Positions 23,139 to 32,686 of a stretch of DNA of 64,000 bases are shown here, piece after piece. The position numbers and the translations under genes were made by a program. The notes under the pieces were generated by a model that was given only the letters and a program-made list of their open reading frames with translations, ran no database searches and was not told the DNA's origin. Numbering within the stretch: the first letter of the stretch is position 1; each line of letters opens with the position of its first letter. The stretch comes from Thiobacillus sp. 0-1251 (GTDB lineage Bacteria; Pseudomonadota; Gammaproteobacteria; Burkholderiales; Thiobacillaceae), in the NCBI GenBank assembly GCA_001899305.1, contig MKWL01000015.1, positions 124,001 through 188,000 on the forward strand, read 5' to 3'.

Positions 23139-25033
23139 GCGCTTTTCTTCTGCTCGTCGGGCTTGAAGCCGCGCTTGGCATACACCAGCAGCACCGAGAT
23201 CGCTGCCGGGGTAATGCCCTGCAAGCGGGACGCCTGGCCCAGCGTTTCGGGACGCGCTTTCTGCAGACGCTGGCGAACCTCCATCGACAGACCGGTCAGT
23301 AGGCTGTAATCGAGATCCGCGGGCAGGCGCAGGTTTTCCTGTTCACGCTGCTTGTCGACTTCCTCATTCTGGCGATCGATGTAGCCCTGGTATTTGGCGG
23401 CGATTTCGACCTGTTCGGCGACATGCGCGTCAACCTCCCCTGCGCCGCCGCCCGGCAGGGCCACCACCTGCGTGTAACTCAGATTGGGCCGGCGCAGCAG
23501 TTCGAACAAGCTGTATTCGTGCTCGATCGGCTGACCAATCAGGCGGGTGGCAGCCTCGGCAGGCAGAATGGCCGGATGGACCCAGATCGATTTCAGGCGT
23601 GCGGTTTCACGTGAAACAGCATCCCTTTTCCGATTGAACGCATCCCAGCGGACATCATCCACCACACCAAGGTCGCGCCCGACTTCAGTCAGCCGCATGT
23701 CTGCATTGTCCTCACGCAGCTGCAGCCGGTATTCGGCGCGACTGGTGAACATGCGATAAGGCTCCGACACGCCACGGGTGATGAGGTCGTCGACCAGCAC
23801 GCCGAGATAGGCCTCGTGGCGACCCGGGCTCCAGGCCGCCTTCTCCTGCACCCGCAATCCCGCGTTGATTCCCGCGAGCAGACCCTGAGCGGCGGCCTCC
23901 TCGTAGCCCGTGGTGCCGTTGATCTGGCCTGCGAAGAAAAGCCCGGCGATCGACTTGGTCTCCAGCGAGGCCTTGAGGTTGCGCGGATCGTAGTAGTCGT
24001 ACTCGATGGCGTAGCCGGGGCGCAGGATGTGCGCCTGTTCCAGTCCGGGGATCGAGCGCACGATGGCAAGCTGAACGTCGAACGGCAAGGAGGTCGAGAT
24101 GCCGTTGGGATAGATCTCGTGTGTGGTCAGTCCCTCGGGCTCGAGGAAAATCTGGTGGCTGGCCTTGTCGGCAAAGCGGGTGATCTTGTCCTCGATCGAC
24201 GGGCAGTAGCGCGGCCCCACCCCTTCGATGACGCCGGTGTACATCGGCGAGCGGTCGAGTCCGCCGCGGATGATCTCGTGCGTTTCCGCAGTGGTATGGG
24301 TAATCCAGCAAGGACGCTGCTCGGGATGCATCGCCGCACGCCCCATGAAGGAAAACACGGGCGCCGGATCGTCGCCCGGCTGCACCTGGGTCTGGCTGTA
24401 ATCGATGGTACGGCCATCGATGCGCGGCGGGGTACCTGTTTTCAGCCGCCCTACGGGCAGATTCAGTTCGCGCAGTCGTGCGGCAAGTGACACCGCAGGT
24501 GGATCGCCCATGCGCCCTGCTTGAAAATTTTCCAGGCCGACATGGACCAGGCCGGCCAGGAACGTGCCGGTGGTCAGCACCACCGCGCGGCCACTGAACA
24601 CGATACCGAGTTGGGTTTTCACGCCAACGACGCGGTCGCCATCGAGCACCAGATCGTCGACCGCCTGCTGGAACAGCGTGAGATTGGGTTGATTCTCAAG
24701 CCGTGTCCGGATCGCCGCCTTGTACAACACGCGGTCGGCCTGGGCACGGGTGGCCCGTACCGCCGGCCCCTTGGACGAATTGAGCGTGCGGAACTGGATC
24801 CCTGCCTCGTCGGTGGCCAAGGCCATTGCGCCGCCAAGCGCATCGACTTCCTTGACCAGATGCCCCTTGCCGATGCCGCCGATCGACGGATTGCACGACA
24901 TGGCGCCCAGGGTCTCGATATTGTGCGTCAGCAGCAGCGTCTTCACGCCCATGCGAGCGGCCGCCAACGCGGCCTCGGTGCCGGCATGGCCACCGCCGAC
25001 GACGATGACATCGAAGGATTCGGGGAATTTCAT
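23135..25033 (-). CDS. mnmG: tRNA uridine-5-carboxymethylaminomethyl modification enzyme MnmG (GidA)
   Basis: FAD-binding subunit of the MnmEG complex that makes (c)mnm5U at tRNA wobble U34. Its partner mnmE is also in this window. The FAD-binding Rossmann motif is [21 protein letters not shown] near the N-terminus, with [14 protein letters not shown] and [16 protein letters not shown] further on. I start at ATG 25033 (MKFPESFDV), giving 632 aa as in the family. A perfect parS (23604-23617) lies inside the gene and encodes the residues VSRET. Confidence 0.97.
   Translation of the reverse strand: MKFPESFDVIVVGGGHAGTEAALAAARMGVKTLLLTHNIETLGAMSCNPSIGGIGKGHLVKEVDALGGAMALATDEAGIQFRTLNSSKGPAVRATRAQADRVLYKAAIRTRLENQPNLTLFQQAVDDLVLDGDRVVGVKTQLGIVFSGRAVVLTTGTFLAGLVHVGLENFQAGRMGDPPAVSLAARLRELNLPVGRLKTGTPPRIDGRTIDYSQTQVQPGDDPAPVFSFMGRAAMHPEQRPCWITHTTAETHEIIRGGLDRSPMYTGVIEGVGPRYCPSIEDKITRFADKASHQIFLEPEGLTTHEIYPNGISTSLPFDVQLAIVRSIPGLEQAHILRPGYAIEYDYYDPRNLKASLETKSIAGLFFAGQINGTTGYEEAAAQGLLAGINAGLRVQEKAAWSPGRHEAYLGVLVDDLITRGVSEPYRMFTSRAEYRLQLREDNADMRLTEVGRDLGVVDDVRWDAFNRKRDAVSRETARLKSIWVHPAILPAEAATRLIGQPIEHEYSLFELLRRPNLSYTQVVALPGGGAGEVDAHVAEQVEIAAKYQGYIDRQNEEVDKQREQENLRLPADLDYSLLTGLSMEVRQRLQKARPETLGQASRLQGITPAAISVLLVYAKRGFKPDEQKKSA
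23604..23617. other. parS site inside mnmG
   Basis: Perfect palindrome GTTTCACGTGAAAC, the conserved core of the bacterial ParB-binding parS site. It lies in the mnmG coding sequence, 1.9 kb from parB. Confidence 0.92.
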
Positions 25034-25065
25034 GATGGCCGCCATTCTACCCGTTGCCGGGCTCC

Positions 25066-25079
25066 GTTTCACGTGAAAC
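25066..25079. other. parS site between uup and mnmG
   Basis: Perfect GTTTCACGTGAAAC followed by A, matching the parS consensus. It is the only one of the three sites in an intergenic gap, 33 bases upstream of the mnmG start. Confidence 0.94.
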
Positions 25080-25123
25080 AGGCAATGCGAAAATGGCTAC
25101 GCTCCTCCACCACTCACTCCATG

Positions 25124-27073
25124 TCAGCCCGCGGACGCTTTCGCCTCCAGCATTTCCCAGCGTGTCAGCGCTTCGAGCAGTTCGGCTTCGATCGCTTCCG
25201 AGCGCGCCTGCAGCGCCACCGCATCCTGTGGGCTCGATTGATACAACAGCGGATCCGCCAGCCGCTCGGCGATCTGTGCCTGCTCGATCTCGAGCGCCTC
25301 GATCTGTGCCGGCAACGCTTCGAGCTCCCGTGTCTCTTTGAAAGTGAGTTTACTTTTGGATGCGGGCTTGGCCGGCGCAGTCTGGACAGCCGCCTTGGGG
25401 GCGGCCCCGCGCGGTGCCTCGGCTGTGGCCCGCTGCCGCTGCTGCCAGGCGCGCCAGTCGGCATAGCCGCCGACGATCTCGGTCAGCTGACCTTCGCCTT
25501 CGAACGCGATCGACTGGGTGACAACGTTGTCCAGGAACGCACGGTCATGCGAAACGATGATGACGGTGCCGCCATAGTCCTGCAGCAGTTGTTCCAGCAG
25601 CTCCAGGGTATCGATGTCGAGATCATTGGTCGGCTCGTCCAGCACCAGCAGGTTGGCGGGGCGGGCGAACAGGCGTGCCAGCAACAGCCGGTTGCGCTCG
25701 CCCCCGGACAGCGCCGACACCTTGGCACGGGCGCGCTCGGCAGGAAACAAAAAATCCTCCAGATAGCTGATGACGTGTTTTTTCTGGCCGCCGATTTCAA
25801 CGTAGTCGGAGCCGGGCGAAATCGTGTCGATCAGCGTCGCCTCGTCGTTCAACTGGTTGCGGAACTGGTCGAAATACGCGACCTCGAGCTTGGTCCCCTG
25901 TTTGATCCAGCCCGATTGCGGCTTCAACTCGCCCAGGATCAGCCGGATCAGCGTGGTCTTGCCGACGCCGTTGGGGCCAAGGAGGCCGAGCTTGTCCCCG
26001 CGCAGGATGGTAGCGGAGAAATCGCGGATTATGTCCTTGGCGCGACTCGCGCCGGGGACGGTATCCCCCGTGGGCAACACACGGCTGTCGTAACCGTAGC
26101 TGACGTGATCGAGCTCGGCCACCACCTTGCCGGAGCGATCGCCGGCGTCGATCTGGAACCCCACCTGCCCCGCATGGGCGATGCGCGCCTCGCGGGTGCG
26201 CCGCAGCGCCTCCAGCCGGCGCACCCGGCCTTCGTTGCGGGTGCGGCGCGCCTCGACCCCCTTGCGGATCCAGGCTTCCTCCTGTTTCCAGAACTTGTCG
26301 AATTTTCGATTATGAACCGCCTCGACCTCCAGCTGCTCGGCCTTCTTGAGCTGATAGGCGCTGAAGTTGCCCTGGTATTCGCGCAACTGACCGCGATCGA
26401 GCTCGACGATGCGATTGGCGACGTTGTCCAGGAAACGTCGGTCGTGGGTGATGAAAAGCAGCGCGCCGCGATAATCGTTGAGCAGGGTCTCCAGCCATTC
26501 GATGGCGGAGAAATCCAGATGGTTGGTCGGCTCGTCCAGCAGCAGCAGTTCGGGGTCGGTCACCAGCGCGCGCGCCAGCGCCACCCGCTTTTTCAGTCCC
26601 CCAGACAGCGTTTCCACTGCCGCGTCGGCATTGAGGCCCAAACGTTGCAGCGTTTCTTCCACCCGGCTGTTGAGCCGCCAGGCGTCCGCCACTTCCAGCG
26701 CATGCGACAGCCGCTCGAAATCGGCATAGACCGTCTCATCGCCTTCCGCCATGGCATGCGCCACGGCATGGTATTCGGCCAGCAGGGTCTGTGCCGCGCC
26801 GACGCCTTCCGCCACCGCCTCGAACACACTGTGGCCGGCCTGGAACTGCGGCTCCTGGGGCACATAGGCCAGCTTCAAGCCAGGCGCGCGCCACACCTCG
26901 CCCGCATCCGCCAGGCTCTCGCCGGCAATGATCTTCAGCAGACTGGATTTGCCCGTGCCGTTGCGGCCGATCAGGCCGATCCGCTCGCCCGCCTCGACCA
27001 CCAGCGAAGCGCCATCGAGCAGCGGCCAGTGGCCATAGGCCAGTTCAAGTCGGTCAAGCGTAAGGAGGGGCAT
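25124..27073 (-). CDS. uup: ABC-F family ATP-binding protein Uup
   Basis: Soluble ATPase with two ABC cassettes and no membrane domain. The Walker A motifs are GRNGTGKSS and GPNGVGKTT, and the signatures SGGLKKRVALARAL and SGGERNRLLLARL are each followed by LDEPTNHLD or LDEPTNDLD. The C-terminal 100 residues form a charged coiled coil (about 550-640), which distinguishes Uup from other ABC-F proteins. Members act on ribosomes, and Uup is linked to precise excision of transposons and DNA structure binding. It lies 30 bases after pxpA on the same strand. Confidence 0.92.
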   Translation of the reverse strand: MPLLTLDRLELAYGHWPLLDGASLVVEAGERIGLIGRNGTGKSSLLKIIAGESLADAGEVWRAPGLKLAYVPQEPQFQAGHSVFEAVAEGVGAAQTLLAEYHAVAHAMAEGDETVYADFERLSHALEVADAWRLNSRVEETLQRLGLNADAAVETLSGGLKKRVALARALVTDPELLLLDEPTNHLDFSAIEWLETLLNDYRGALLFITHDRRFLDNVANRIVELDRGQLREYQGNFSAYQLKKAEQLEVEAVHNRKFDKFWKQEEAWIRKGVEARRTRNEGRVRRLEALRRTREARIAHAGQVGFQIDAGDRSGKVVAELDHVSYGYDSRVLPTGDTVPGASRAKDIIRDFSATILRGDKLGLLGPNGVGKTTLIRLILGELKPQSGWIKQGTKLEVAYFDQFRNQLNDEATLIDTISPGSDYVEIGGQKKHVISYLEDFLFPAERARAKVSALSGGERNRLLLARLFARPANLLVLDEPTNDLDIDTLELLEQLLQDYGGTVIIVSHDRAFLDNVVTQSIAFEGEGQLTEIVGGYADWRAWQQRQRATAEAPRGAAPKAAVQTAPAKPASKSKLTFKETRELEALPAQIEALEIEQAQIAERLADPLLYQSSPQDAVALQARSEAIEAELLEALTRWEMLEAKASAG

Positions 27074-27103
27074 GGTATGGACGATGAAACAACGAGCGCG
27101 GAA

Positions 27104-27814
27104 TTATCCGCGATTGAGGGCCGCATGGACGGCTCGCGCAATATTTAATGCATGGGGGGTGTCACTGTGCAGGCAGAGGGTTTCGGCCCGAATCCGGAGG
27201 GGCGTGCCATCCAGCGCGGTAACTTCCCCACCCTGCGCAAGTGCGCGCGCCTGCTGTGCCGCGCCGTCGGGGTCGGCCACCAATGCGCCTTCGGTTTCAC
27301 GTGAAACAAGCCGGCCATTGGATTGGTAGCGGCGATCGGCAAACGCTTCATTCAATACCATCAGTCCAGCCGCCCGACCGGCAGCGACCAATTGCGACTC
27401 TGCCAACCCGACCAGTGTCAGACCGGGGTCGAATGCCGTGACCGCCTGCACAATGGCCTGGGCCACATTGCGGTCCTGAGCCGCCACATTGTAGAGCGCA
27501 CCATGCGGCTTCACATGCACCAACCGCAAGCCCAACCGTGCGGCCTGTTCGGCCAGCGCTTCCGTCTGCTGCGTAACCCAAGCCGCAATATCTTCCGCGG
27601 AAGCGGCCAACGCGCGGCGGCCAAATCCGATGCGGTCCGGATAGCTCGGGTGTGCGCCTACCGCTACGCCATGCTCGACCGCCAGCCGCAATGCTGCCGT
27701 CATGCTCACGGCATCGCCGGTGTGCCCACCGCAGGCGATGGACACGCGCGACAGATACGGCATCAGTGCGCCGTCATCGCAGCCCTCGCCGATATCTGCA
27801 TTCAACTCGATCAT
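27104..27814 (-). CDS. pxpA: 5-oxoprolinase subunit A (LamB/YcsF family)
   Basis: With PxpBC it performs ATP-dependent opening of 5-oxoproline (pyroglutamate) to glutamate, a metabolite-repair function. Diagnostic motifs are IELNADIGEG at the N-terminus, SIACGGHTGD, GAHPSYPDRIGFGRR and VKPHGALYN. I start at ATG 27814, overlapping the pxpC stop by four bases. The length of 236 aa is close to the family norm. A perfect parS (27294-27307) lies in the coding sequence, again encoding VSRET. Confidence 0.95.
   Translation of the reverse strand: MIELNADIGEGCDDGALMPYLSRVSIACGGHTGDAVSMTAALRLAVEHGVAVGAHPSYPDRIGFGRRALAASAEDIAAWVTQQTEALAEQAARLGLRLVHVKPHGALYNVAAQDRNVAQAIVQAVTAFDPGLTLVGLAESQLVAAGRAAGLMVLNEAFADRRYQSNGRLVSRETEGALVADPDGAAQQARALAQGGEVTALDGTPLRIRAETLCLHSDTPHALNIARAVHAALNRG
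27294..27307. other. parS site inside pxpA
   Basis: Perfect GTTTCACGTGAAAC palindrome in the pxpA coding sequence, 5.6 kb from parB; the most distal of the three sites in this window. Confidence 0.92.
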
Positions 27815-28722
27815 GCCAGCTCCTTGAACGTCCACTGCGCTGCTGCCAGTTCACACGCCGCCTCGACCTCGATCGTCACGAACCGGACCGCATCGCCGGG
27901 CTTCAATTGCGCCAGCCGGGGCACGTCCGCCGTAATCACCCCGGCAATCACCGGATAACCGCCGGTCACCGGCCCATCCCATCCCAGGATGATCGGTTGA
28001 CCGTCCGGCGGGATCTGTACGCTGCCGGGCAGCACGCCCTGCGACGGCAACTCGGCCCGGCGATGGCTGACCGGCGTCCCGGCCAGGCGTACACCCCGCC
28101 GATCCGATGCCGCATCGACCCGATATGGCGTGCCGAAAAATGCGGCCAAGCCGACATCATCGAACTGCCCAGCCTGCGGCCCTGCCACCACCCGCAGGTC
28201 GCCCTCCGCCTCGCCGGCCGGGGGACTGACACGCAGCAGTTTCATTTCATTCGCCGGCACACCGCAGTGCAGAACATCCCCGGCCTGCAGGGCCCGCCCG
28301 CCATGTCCGCCAAACCCCGACGGCAGAAAGGTGCTGCGGCTACCCATCACCGACGGGACCGCCAGCCCGCCGCGCAGTGCCAGCCAGCAGCGGCAGCCTG
28401 ACTCGGGACGGTCCAAGCTCAACACTTCGCCTGCCGCCAGCACCAGCGTCTCATTCCACGCCACGGGCGCGCCACTGCTGCGACGGGCGGCAAAACGGGC
28501 GCCCGTGAGCGCCGCCACCCCGCCTTGCGGAAACTGCAGCCGGGGCCCGGACAACGCGATCTCCAGCCCGGCTGCCGCCGCGTCATTACCCACCAGGCGG
28601 TTGGCCGCTGCCAGTGCCGCCGGATCGGCCGCCCCGCCCGCCGGCACGCCAAGCATCCGCCGGCCCGGGCGTCCCACATCCATCACCAGGTCGCACAGAC
28701 CTGCACGCAGAACCTCGATCAT
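27811..28722 (-). CDS. pxpC: 5-oxoprolinase subunit C (biotin-dependent carboxyltransferase/AHS2 family)
   Basis: AHS2-domain subunit of the PxpABC 5-oxoprolinase. Visible family features are DVGRPGRRMLGVPAGGAADPAALAAANRLVGN near the start, ALRGGLAVPSVMGSRSTFLPSGFGGHGGRAL in the middle and LGWDGPVTGGYPVIAGVI near the end. I start at ATG 28722 (MIEVLRAG), overlapping the pxpB stop by four bases; the frame is open much further back but that part runs over pxpB. About 303 aa. Confidence 0.93.
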   Translation of the reverse strand: MIEVLRAGLCDLVMDVGRPGRRMLGVPAGGAADPAALAAANRLVGNDAAAAGLEIALSGPRLQFPQGGVAALTGARFAARRSSGAPVAWNETLVLAAGEVLSLDRPESGCRCWLALRGGLAVPSVMGSRSTFLPSGFGGHGGRALQAGDVLHCGVPANEMKLLRVSPPAGEAEGDLRVVAGPQAGQFDDVGLAAFFGTPYRVDAASDRRGVRLAGTPVSHRRAELPSQGVLPGSVQIPPDGQPIILGWDGPVTGGYPVIAGVITADVPRLAQLKPGDAVRFVTIEVEAACELAAAQWTFKELA

Positions 28723-29369
28723 GCGGGAACGAAACATACCCGATCGCCCGGCATCAGCAAGGCCGGCGCCGCCCGCTGGGGATCGAACAACACGGTATCG
28801 GTTCGCCCGATCACATGCCAGCCGCCCGGCCCACCTGTCGGGTAGATCCCGGTATAGCGCCCGCCGATCGCCACGCTGCCCGCCGCGACCTGTTGCCGTG
28901 GCGACGCCCGGCGCGCTGCCTGCAGCGTGGGCGGCAACCCCTGCAGATACGGGAATCCCGGCTGGAATCCCAAAAACGCCACCGTATATTCCGTCGCGGC
29001 GTGGCAATCGATGTAGGCTGCCACACTCATGCCCGCGCGCTTGGCCAATGCCGGCAGATCCGGCCCCGCCGCGCCGCCATAGTCGACGACGATCTCATGC
29101 CGTTTCCCTTTCACTGCCGTCTGCGCAACGTCCAGGGGCGCACTCAACGCCGCCCGCACCTCTGGCGACACCCTCGCAGTCCGCCGCAATATCAACAACA
29201 AGCTTCCATCTGCAGGAATAATGTCTTCTACGTCTGTTAAATTCTTCGAAATTAACAGATTGTAGTATGCCAGCGTCATGGCGCCCGTCTCGACCCTCAG
29301 GCCGCGCTCGCCGACCCAGCGCCAACCATTTGAGGCGACGAGAGGTTGACCGGTTGTCTGCTTTCCCAT
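28719..29369 (-). CDS. pxpB: 5-oxoprolinase subunit B (KipI/AHS1 family)
   Basis: AHS1-domain subunit of 5-oxoprolinase, cyclophilin-like fold. Diagnostic segments are FLGFQPGFPYLQGLP and VAIGGRYTGIYPTGGPGGWHVIGRT. I start at ATG 29369, which has a GGGA ribosome site nine bases upstream; this gives 216 aa. It is first in the operon pxpB-pxpC-pxpA, with four-base overlaps at both junctions, so the three subunits are translationally coupled. Confidence 0.92.
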   Translation of the reverse strand: MGKQTTGQPLVASNGWRWVGERGLRVETGAMTLAYYNLLISKNLTDVEDIIPADGSLLLILRRTARVSPEVRAALSAPLDVAQTAVKGKRHEIVVDYGGAAGPDLPALAKRAGMSVAAYIDCHAATEYTVAFLGFQPGFPYLQGLPPTLQAARRASPRQQVAAGSVAIGGRYTGIYPTGGPGGWHVIGRTDTVLFDPQRAAPALLMPGDRVCFVPA

Positions 29370-29620
29370 AGGGTGAAGTCCCTTTTCGGAGTTTCGCATG
29401 ATGCGACGGATCGTAAGCAGCGCTATGCTGAAAGATGCCAGTGTAAAGGCAATACCGGCGCTTGCAGTCCCCGCACAAACCCCCCGCAGGCCGTCTAGCG
29501 CCCTCCAGGTGAGGATTACGTCGCCAAGGCGGAAACACCCGCCCTCGCGGAGATCGGTCGTGTATCGCAACCGCCCTGCCCTTCCCCGCGCCTGACGGAA
29601 TATCGCGTCTCATCTCTCCG

Positions 29621-30577
29621 ATGGAAATCTACCAGCACATCTTTGAATACACACCTGATGCCCTGTTCGTCATCGACCGGGCCGGGCGCATCGTTCTGGC
29701 GAACGCGCAGGCGGAAACCTTGTTCGGCTACGACCGAAGCAAGCTGATCAACCAGCCTGTCGAAATGTTGATCCCGGCCCGCTTCGCTGCCCTCCATACC
29801 GGCCATCGCGGCCGCTATATCACCGACGCACACACCCGATCGATGGGCGGCGACGCCGAGCTTTTCGCCCTGCACAAGGACGGCAGCGAGTTTCCGGTCG
29901 ACATCATGCTGAGCCCGATGATGCTTCATGGCGACCAACTGGTCCTCTGTGTCGTGCGCGACATCACCGAGCGCAAGGCCGCCCAGGATGCGCTCGCGCG
30001 ACAAACCACCGAGCTCCGGCGATTGCATGCGGAACTGGAACTGCTCGCCAATCATGACGGCCTGACCGGCCTGTATAACTGGCGCGCATTTTACGAATAC
30101 GCCGAACAAATGCTCAAAACCGCTCACCGCCGGCAGGAAAATGCAACGCTGTTGATGATCGATCTGGATCATTTCAAACAGATCAACGACCGTTTCGGCC
30201 ATGCCGAAGGCGATCGCGTCCTGCAAGCCGTCGCATCCACCCTCAAGGCCGCAGCCCGGGATAACGACATCGTGGCGCGACATGGCGGCGAGGAATTTGT
30301 CGTGGCTGCGCTCGGATTGAGCGAAGCGGAAAGCCTGGTCGCGGCCGAACGGCTGCGCGCGGCCGTGGCGGCCATCGAAAACATGAAAACCCGCATCACA
30401 ACCAGCATCGGCATTGCCACGCTCATCCCGCAAACGCAGAAACACGAAACGCGCCGAATACTGGCCGAACTGCTCGACAAGGCCGACCAGGCACTCTACG
30501 CAGCCAAACACAATGGCCGGAACCAGGTCTGCCACTTCAACCGTCTCACGGATCTGGCACAACCCGCCACGTCGTAA
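29621..30577 (+). CDS. PAS-GGDEF diguanylate cyclase
   Basis: Predicted to make cyclic di-GMP from two GTP. An N-terminal PAS domain (residues about 1-115, FEYTPDALFVIDRAGRIVLAN to VVRDITERK) senses an unknown signal, and a short coiled linker leads to the GGDEF domain (NHDGLTGLYNWRAF onward). The active site is GGEEF at residues 222-226, a functional variant. The inhibitory I-site R213-D-N-D216 lies five residues before it, so product inhibition is expected. No membrane segment is seen. It is divergent from pxpBCA and convergent with the helicase gene. Confidence 0.92.
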   Translation: MEIYQHIFEYTPDALFVIDRAGRIVLANAQAETLFGYDRSKLINQPVEMLIPARFAALHTGHRGRYITDAHTRSMGGDAELFALHKDGSEFPVDIMLSPMMLHGDQLVLCVVRDITERKAAQDALARQTTELRRLHAELELLANHDGLTGLYNWRAFYEYAEQMLKTAHRRQENATLLMIDLDHFKQINDRFGHAEGDRVLQAVASTLKAAARDNDIVARHGGEEFVVAALGLSEAESLVAAERLRAAVAAIENMKTRITTSIGIATLIPQTQKHETRRILAELLDKADQALYAAKHNGRNQVCHFNRLTDLAQPATS

Positions 30578-30630
30578 TGGACCGCCTCGTGTCAGCCGCG
30601 CCCCGGCGCGGTCCGGATACGCCAGAGACA

Positions 30631-30656
30631 ACAAAAAAGGGGGCATCTGCCCCCTT
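30631..30656. terminator. Rho-independent terminator between GGDEF and helicase genes
   Basis: The stem AAGGGGGCA/TGCCCCCTT has a minimal two-base loop. On the minus strand it is followed by a T-run, making it a good terminator for the helicase gene; on the plus strand the tail is only TTCTCTCT. Confidence 0.75.
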
Positions 30657-30682
30657 CTCTCTCCGGCCGGACATCCGCGCAA

Positions 30683-32356
30683 TCAGTCCTTGAACCGGCC
30701 CCGTACGCCGACGCGGTTGGCGCCACCCCGGTTGTCGTTGCCACGTGGCTGCGCTGCGCCCGCGCGCGCGCCGGGCGCACGATTGCCGTAGCTGCGGGTC
30801 GCCGCGGCCGCTGCCTTGGCCTTGGCTTCGCGCTCGCGCTTCTCCCAATATTCGACGCTGTTGCCGTTGATTTCACCGTTCGGCTCGCGCGGCACGTCAC
30901 CACCGCGGAACCCTTCGTGGCGTGGCGGACGATCGCCGGTCATGCGAGGCACGTCGGACGGGCCACGCACGGCGGCCTGTTCAAAACGGTTGCCGCGCGG
31001 CGCATCGCTGCGGGCAGGACGCGCGTCGGCACGGTAGCTGCGATCGCGGTTGTCACGGCTGTCGCCACGCGGCGGACGGTCACCATAGCTGCGCGGTTCG
31101 TTGCGGTCGCCGAAACTGCGCTTCTGCCCGTCCGGGCGCCTGTCGCCGAACCCGCCGCGCGGGCCGTTGTTGCTGCGCGGACGACCCGACGATGACGGGC
31201 GCCCGGAGGCCGGCTTCTGGGTCGGCTCCAGCCCTGGCAGCGTGTGCACCTCGATGCGGTTGCCGGTGTAGCGTTCGATGTTCTTCACCAGCCCGCCTTC
31301 ACGCATGCCGGCAAAGCTCACCGCGATGCCGGTGCGGCCGGCGCGGCCGGTACGACCGATACGGTGGACGTAGTCCTCGGCCTGGCGCGGCAGGTCAAAG
31401 TTGATGACATGGCTGATGGTCGCCACGTCGATGCCGCGCGCGGCGACGTCGGTGGCCACCAGCACGCGGGTACGGCCTTCGCGCAGACGCTGCAACGCGC
31501 GGTTGCGCTGGCCCTGCTGCATGTCGCCATGCAGCGCGTCGGACGCGAAGCCGCTGTCGGCCAGCAGGTCGGAAATTTCCTCGGTGCTGCGCTTGGTCGA
31601 GGCGAACACGATCGCCTGCACCATGTCCACGTCGCGCAGCAGCGCGTCGAGCAGACGGTTCTTGTGGTCCATGTTGTCGGCAAACAGCAGACGCTGTTCG
31701 ATCTTGGATTCCTTGTGCGGCACGGCCTCGATCTCGATTCGCTGGGCGTCGCGGGTCAGTTCGCGTGCCAGGTTGCCCACCACGCCGTCGAGCGTGGCCG
31801 AGAACAGCAGCGTCTGGCGCTCGGCCGGACAGCGCCCGGCGATGGCCTTGATGTCGTCGACGAAGCCCATGTCCAGCATGCGGTCGGCTTCATCCAGCAC
31901 CAGCACTTCGAGGCGCGAGAAGTCGATCTTGCCGCGCTCCAGGTGATCGATCAGGCGGCCCGGGGTCGCCACCACCACGTCGACCGGCTGCGACAGCCGC
32001 TTCAACTGCAGGCCGTAAGGCGCGCCGCCGACCAGACAGGCCGTGCGGAAACGGCGCAGATCCTTGCCATAGGTCATGGCAGCCTTTTCGACCTGCAGCG
32101 CGAGTTCGCGCGTCGGCGTCAGCACCAGCACGCGCGGGCCCATGCTCTTGACGGTCGGCTCGGCCTGCAGGCGCTGGATCGACGGTAGCAGGAAAGCCGC
32201 CGTCTTGCCGCTGCCGGTGTGCGAGGATACCAACAGATCGCGCCCGCTCAATGCGGCGGGTATCGCCTGCATTTGAACCGGCGTGGCGTTTTCATAGCCT
32301 GCGGCCAGAACGGATTTAAGGATGAGGGGATCAAGCCCCAGTTCGGAAAAGCTCAT
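30683..32356 (-). CDS. rhlE: DEAD-box ATP-dependent RNA helicase, RhlE type
   Basis: Unwinds RNA duplexes in ribosome assembly and RNA decay. All DEAD-box motifs are present: Q motif (FSELGLDPLILKSVLAAGYENATPVQMQAIP), SSHTGSGKT, TPTRELA, DEADRMLDMGF, SATLDG, VLVATDVAARGID and HRIGRTGRAGRTG. After residue about 370 comes a 190-residue Arg/Gly/Asp-rich disordered tail (SGRPSSSGRPRSNN, GDRNEPRSYGDRPPRGD), typical of RhlE-like proteins. 557 aa. It has an unusually long upstream region (330 bases) without a gene. Confidence 0.92.
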   Translation of the reverse strand: MSFSELGLDPLILKSVLAAGYENATPVQMQAIPAALSGRDLLVSSHTGSGKTAAFLLPSIQRLQAEPTVKSMGPRVLVLTPTRELALQVEKAAMTYGKDLRRFRTACLVGGAPYGLQLKRLSQPVDVVVATPGRLIDHLERGKIDFSRLEVLVLDEADRMLDMGFVDDIKAIAGRCPAERQTLLFSATLDGVVGNLARELTRDAQRIEIEAVPHKESKIEQRLLFADNMDHKNRLLDALLRDVDMVQAIVFASTKRSTEEISDLLADSGFASDALHGDMQQGQRNRALQRLREGRTRVLVATDVAARGIDVATISHVINFDLPRQAEDYVHRIGRTGRAGRTGIAVSFAGMREGGLVKNIERYTGNRIEVHTLPGLEPTQKPASGRPSSSGRPRSNNGPRGGFGDRRPDGQKRSFGDRNEPRSYGDRPPRGDSRDNRDRSYRADARPARSDAPRGNRFEQAAVRGPSDVPRMTGDRPPRHEGFRGGDVPREPNGEINGNSVEYWEKREREAKAKAAAAATRSYGNRAPGARAGAAQPRGNDNRGGANRVGVRGRFKD

Positions 32357-32686
32357 GGCAAACCTTTTAAAGTGCGCTCAAACGCGCAAATCAGACCTGC
32401 GCCCGGCACCAAGCCAGACAGGCCACAAAATACGAACCGGAAATAAGCAGCGTTTGGAATCGGTTGATTCCTGCACGCCCAACGGGTCGCGTCGATCACA
32501 TCGGCGCCAACCACAAGACTTGTCACTGCCGGCTGCAAAAAATAACCGGCGGCACAAAAGAGAGGTCGAAGACGATGGGGCTGTGAGAACAGTCCCGAGG
32601 CACGGCGGCAAAAGCCTGACCTGCCCACTGCTGTATGCACAACTGCGCGCAGTGTATCAGAAAACGCTGATTTTCCCGAACAGTAT
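32357..32686. other. Gene-free region upstream of the helicase gene (possible long 5' leader)
   Basis: The 330 bases between the ABC exporter stop and the helicase start hold no convincing gene. An inverted repeat GCCGG/CCGGC (32528-32532, 32546-32550) encloses an A-rich loop. The region may be a long regulatory 5' untranslated leader, but no promoter is clear enough to prove it. Confidence 0.4.

Noticed and set aside
24521-27148. 875-codon open frame on the plus strand opposite mnmG and uup
   Set aside because: It lies entirely antisense to two well-supported genes, its translation is Arg/Gln/His-rich with no domain, and long antisense frames are expected in GC-rich DNA.
29370-29570. Upstream extension of pxpB by 67 codons
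   Set aside because: The frame is open, but the extension has no family similarity and the ATG at 29369 has a ribosome site in place.
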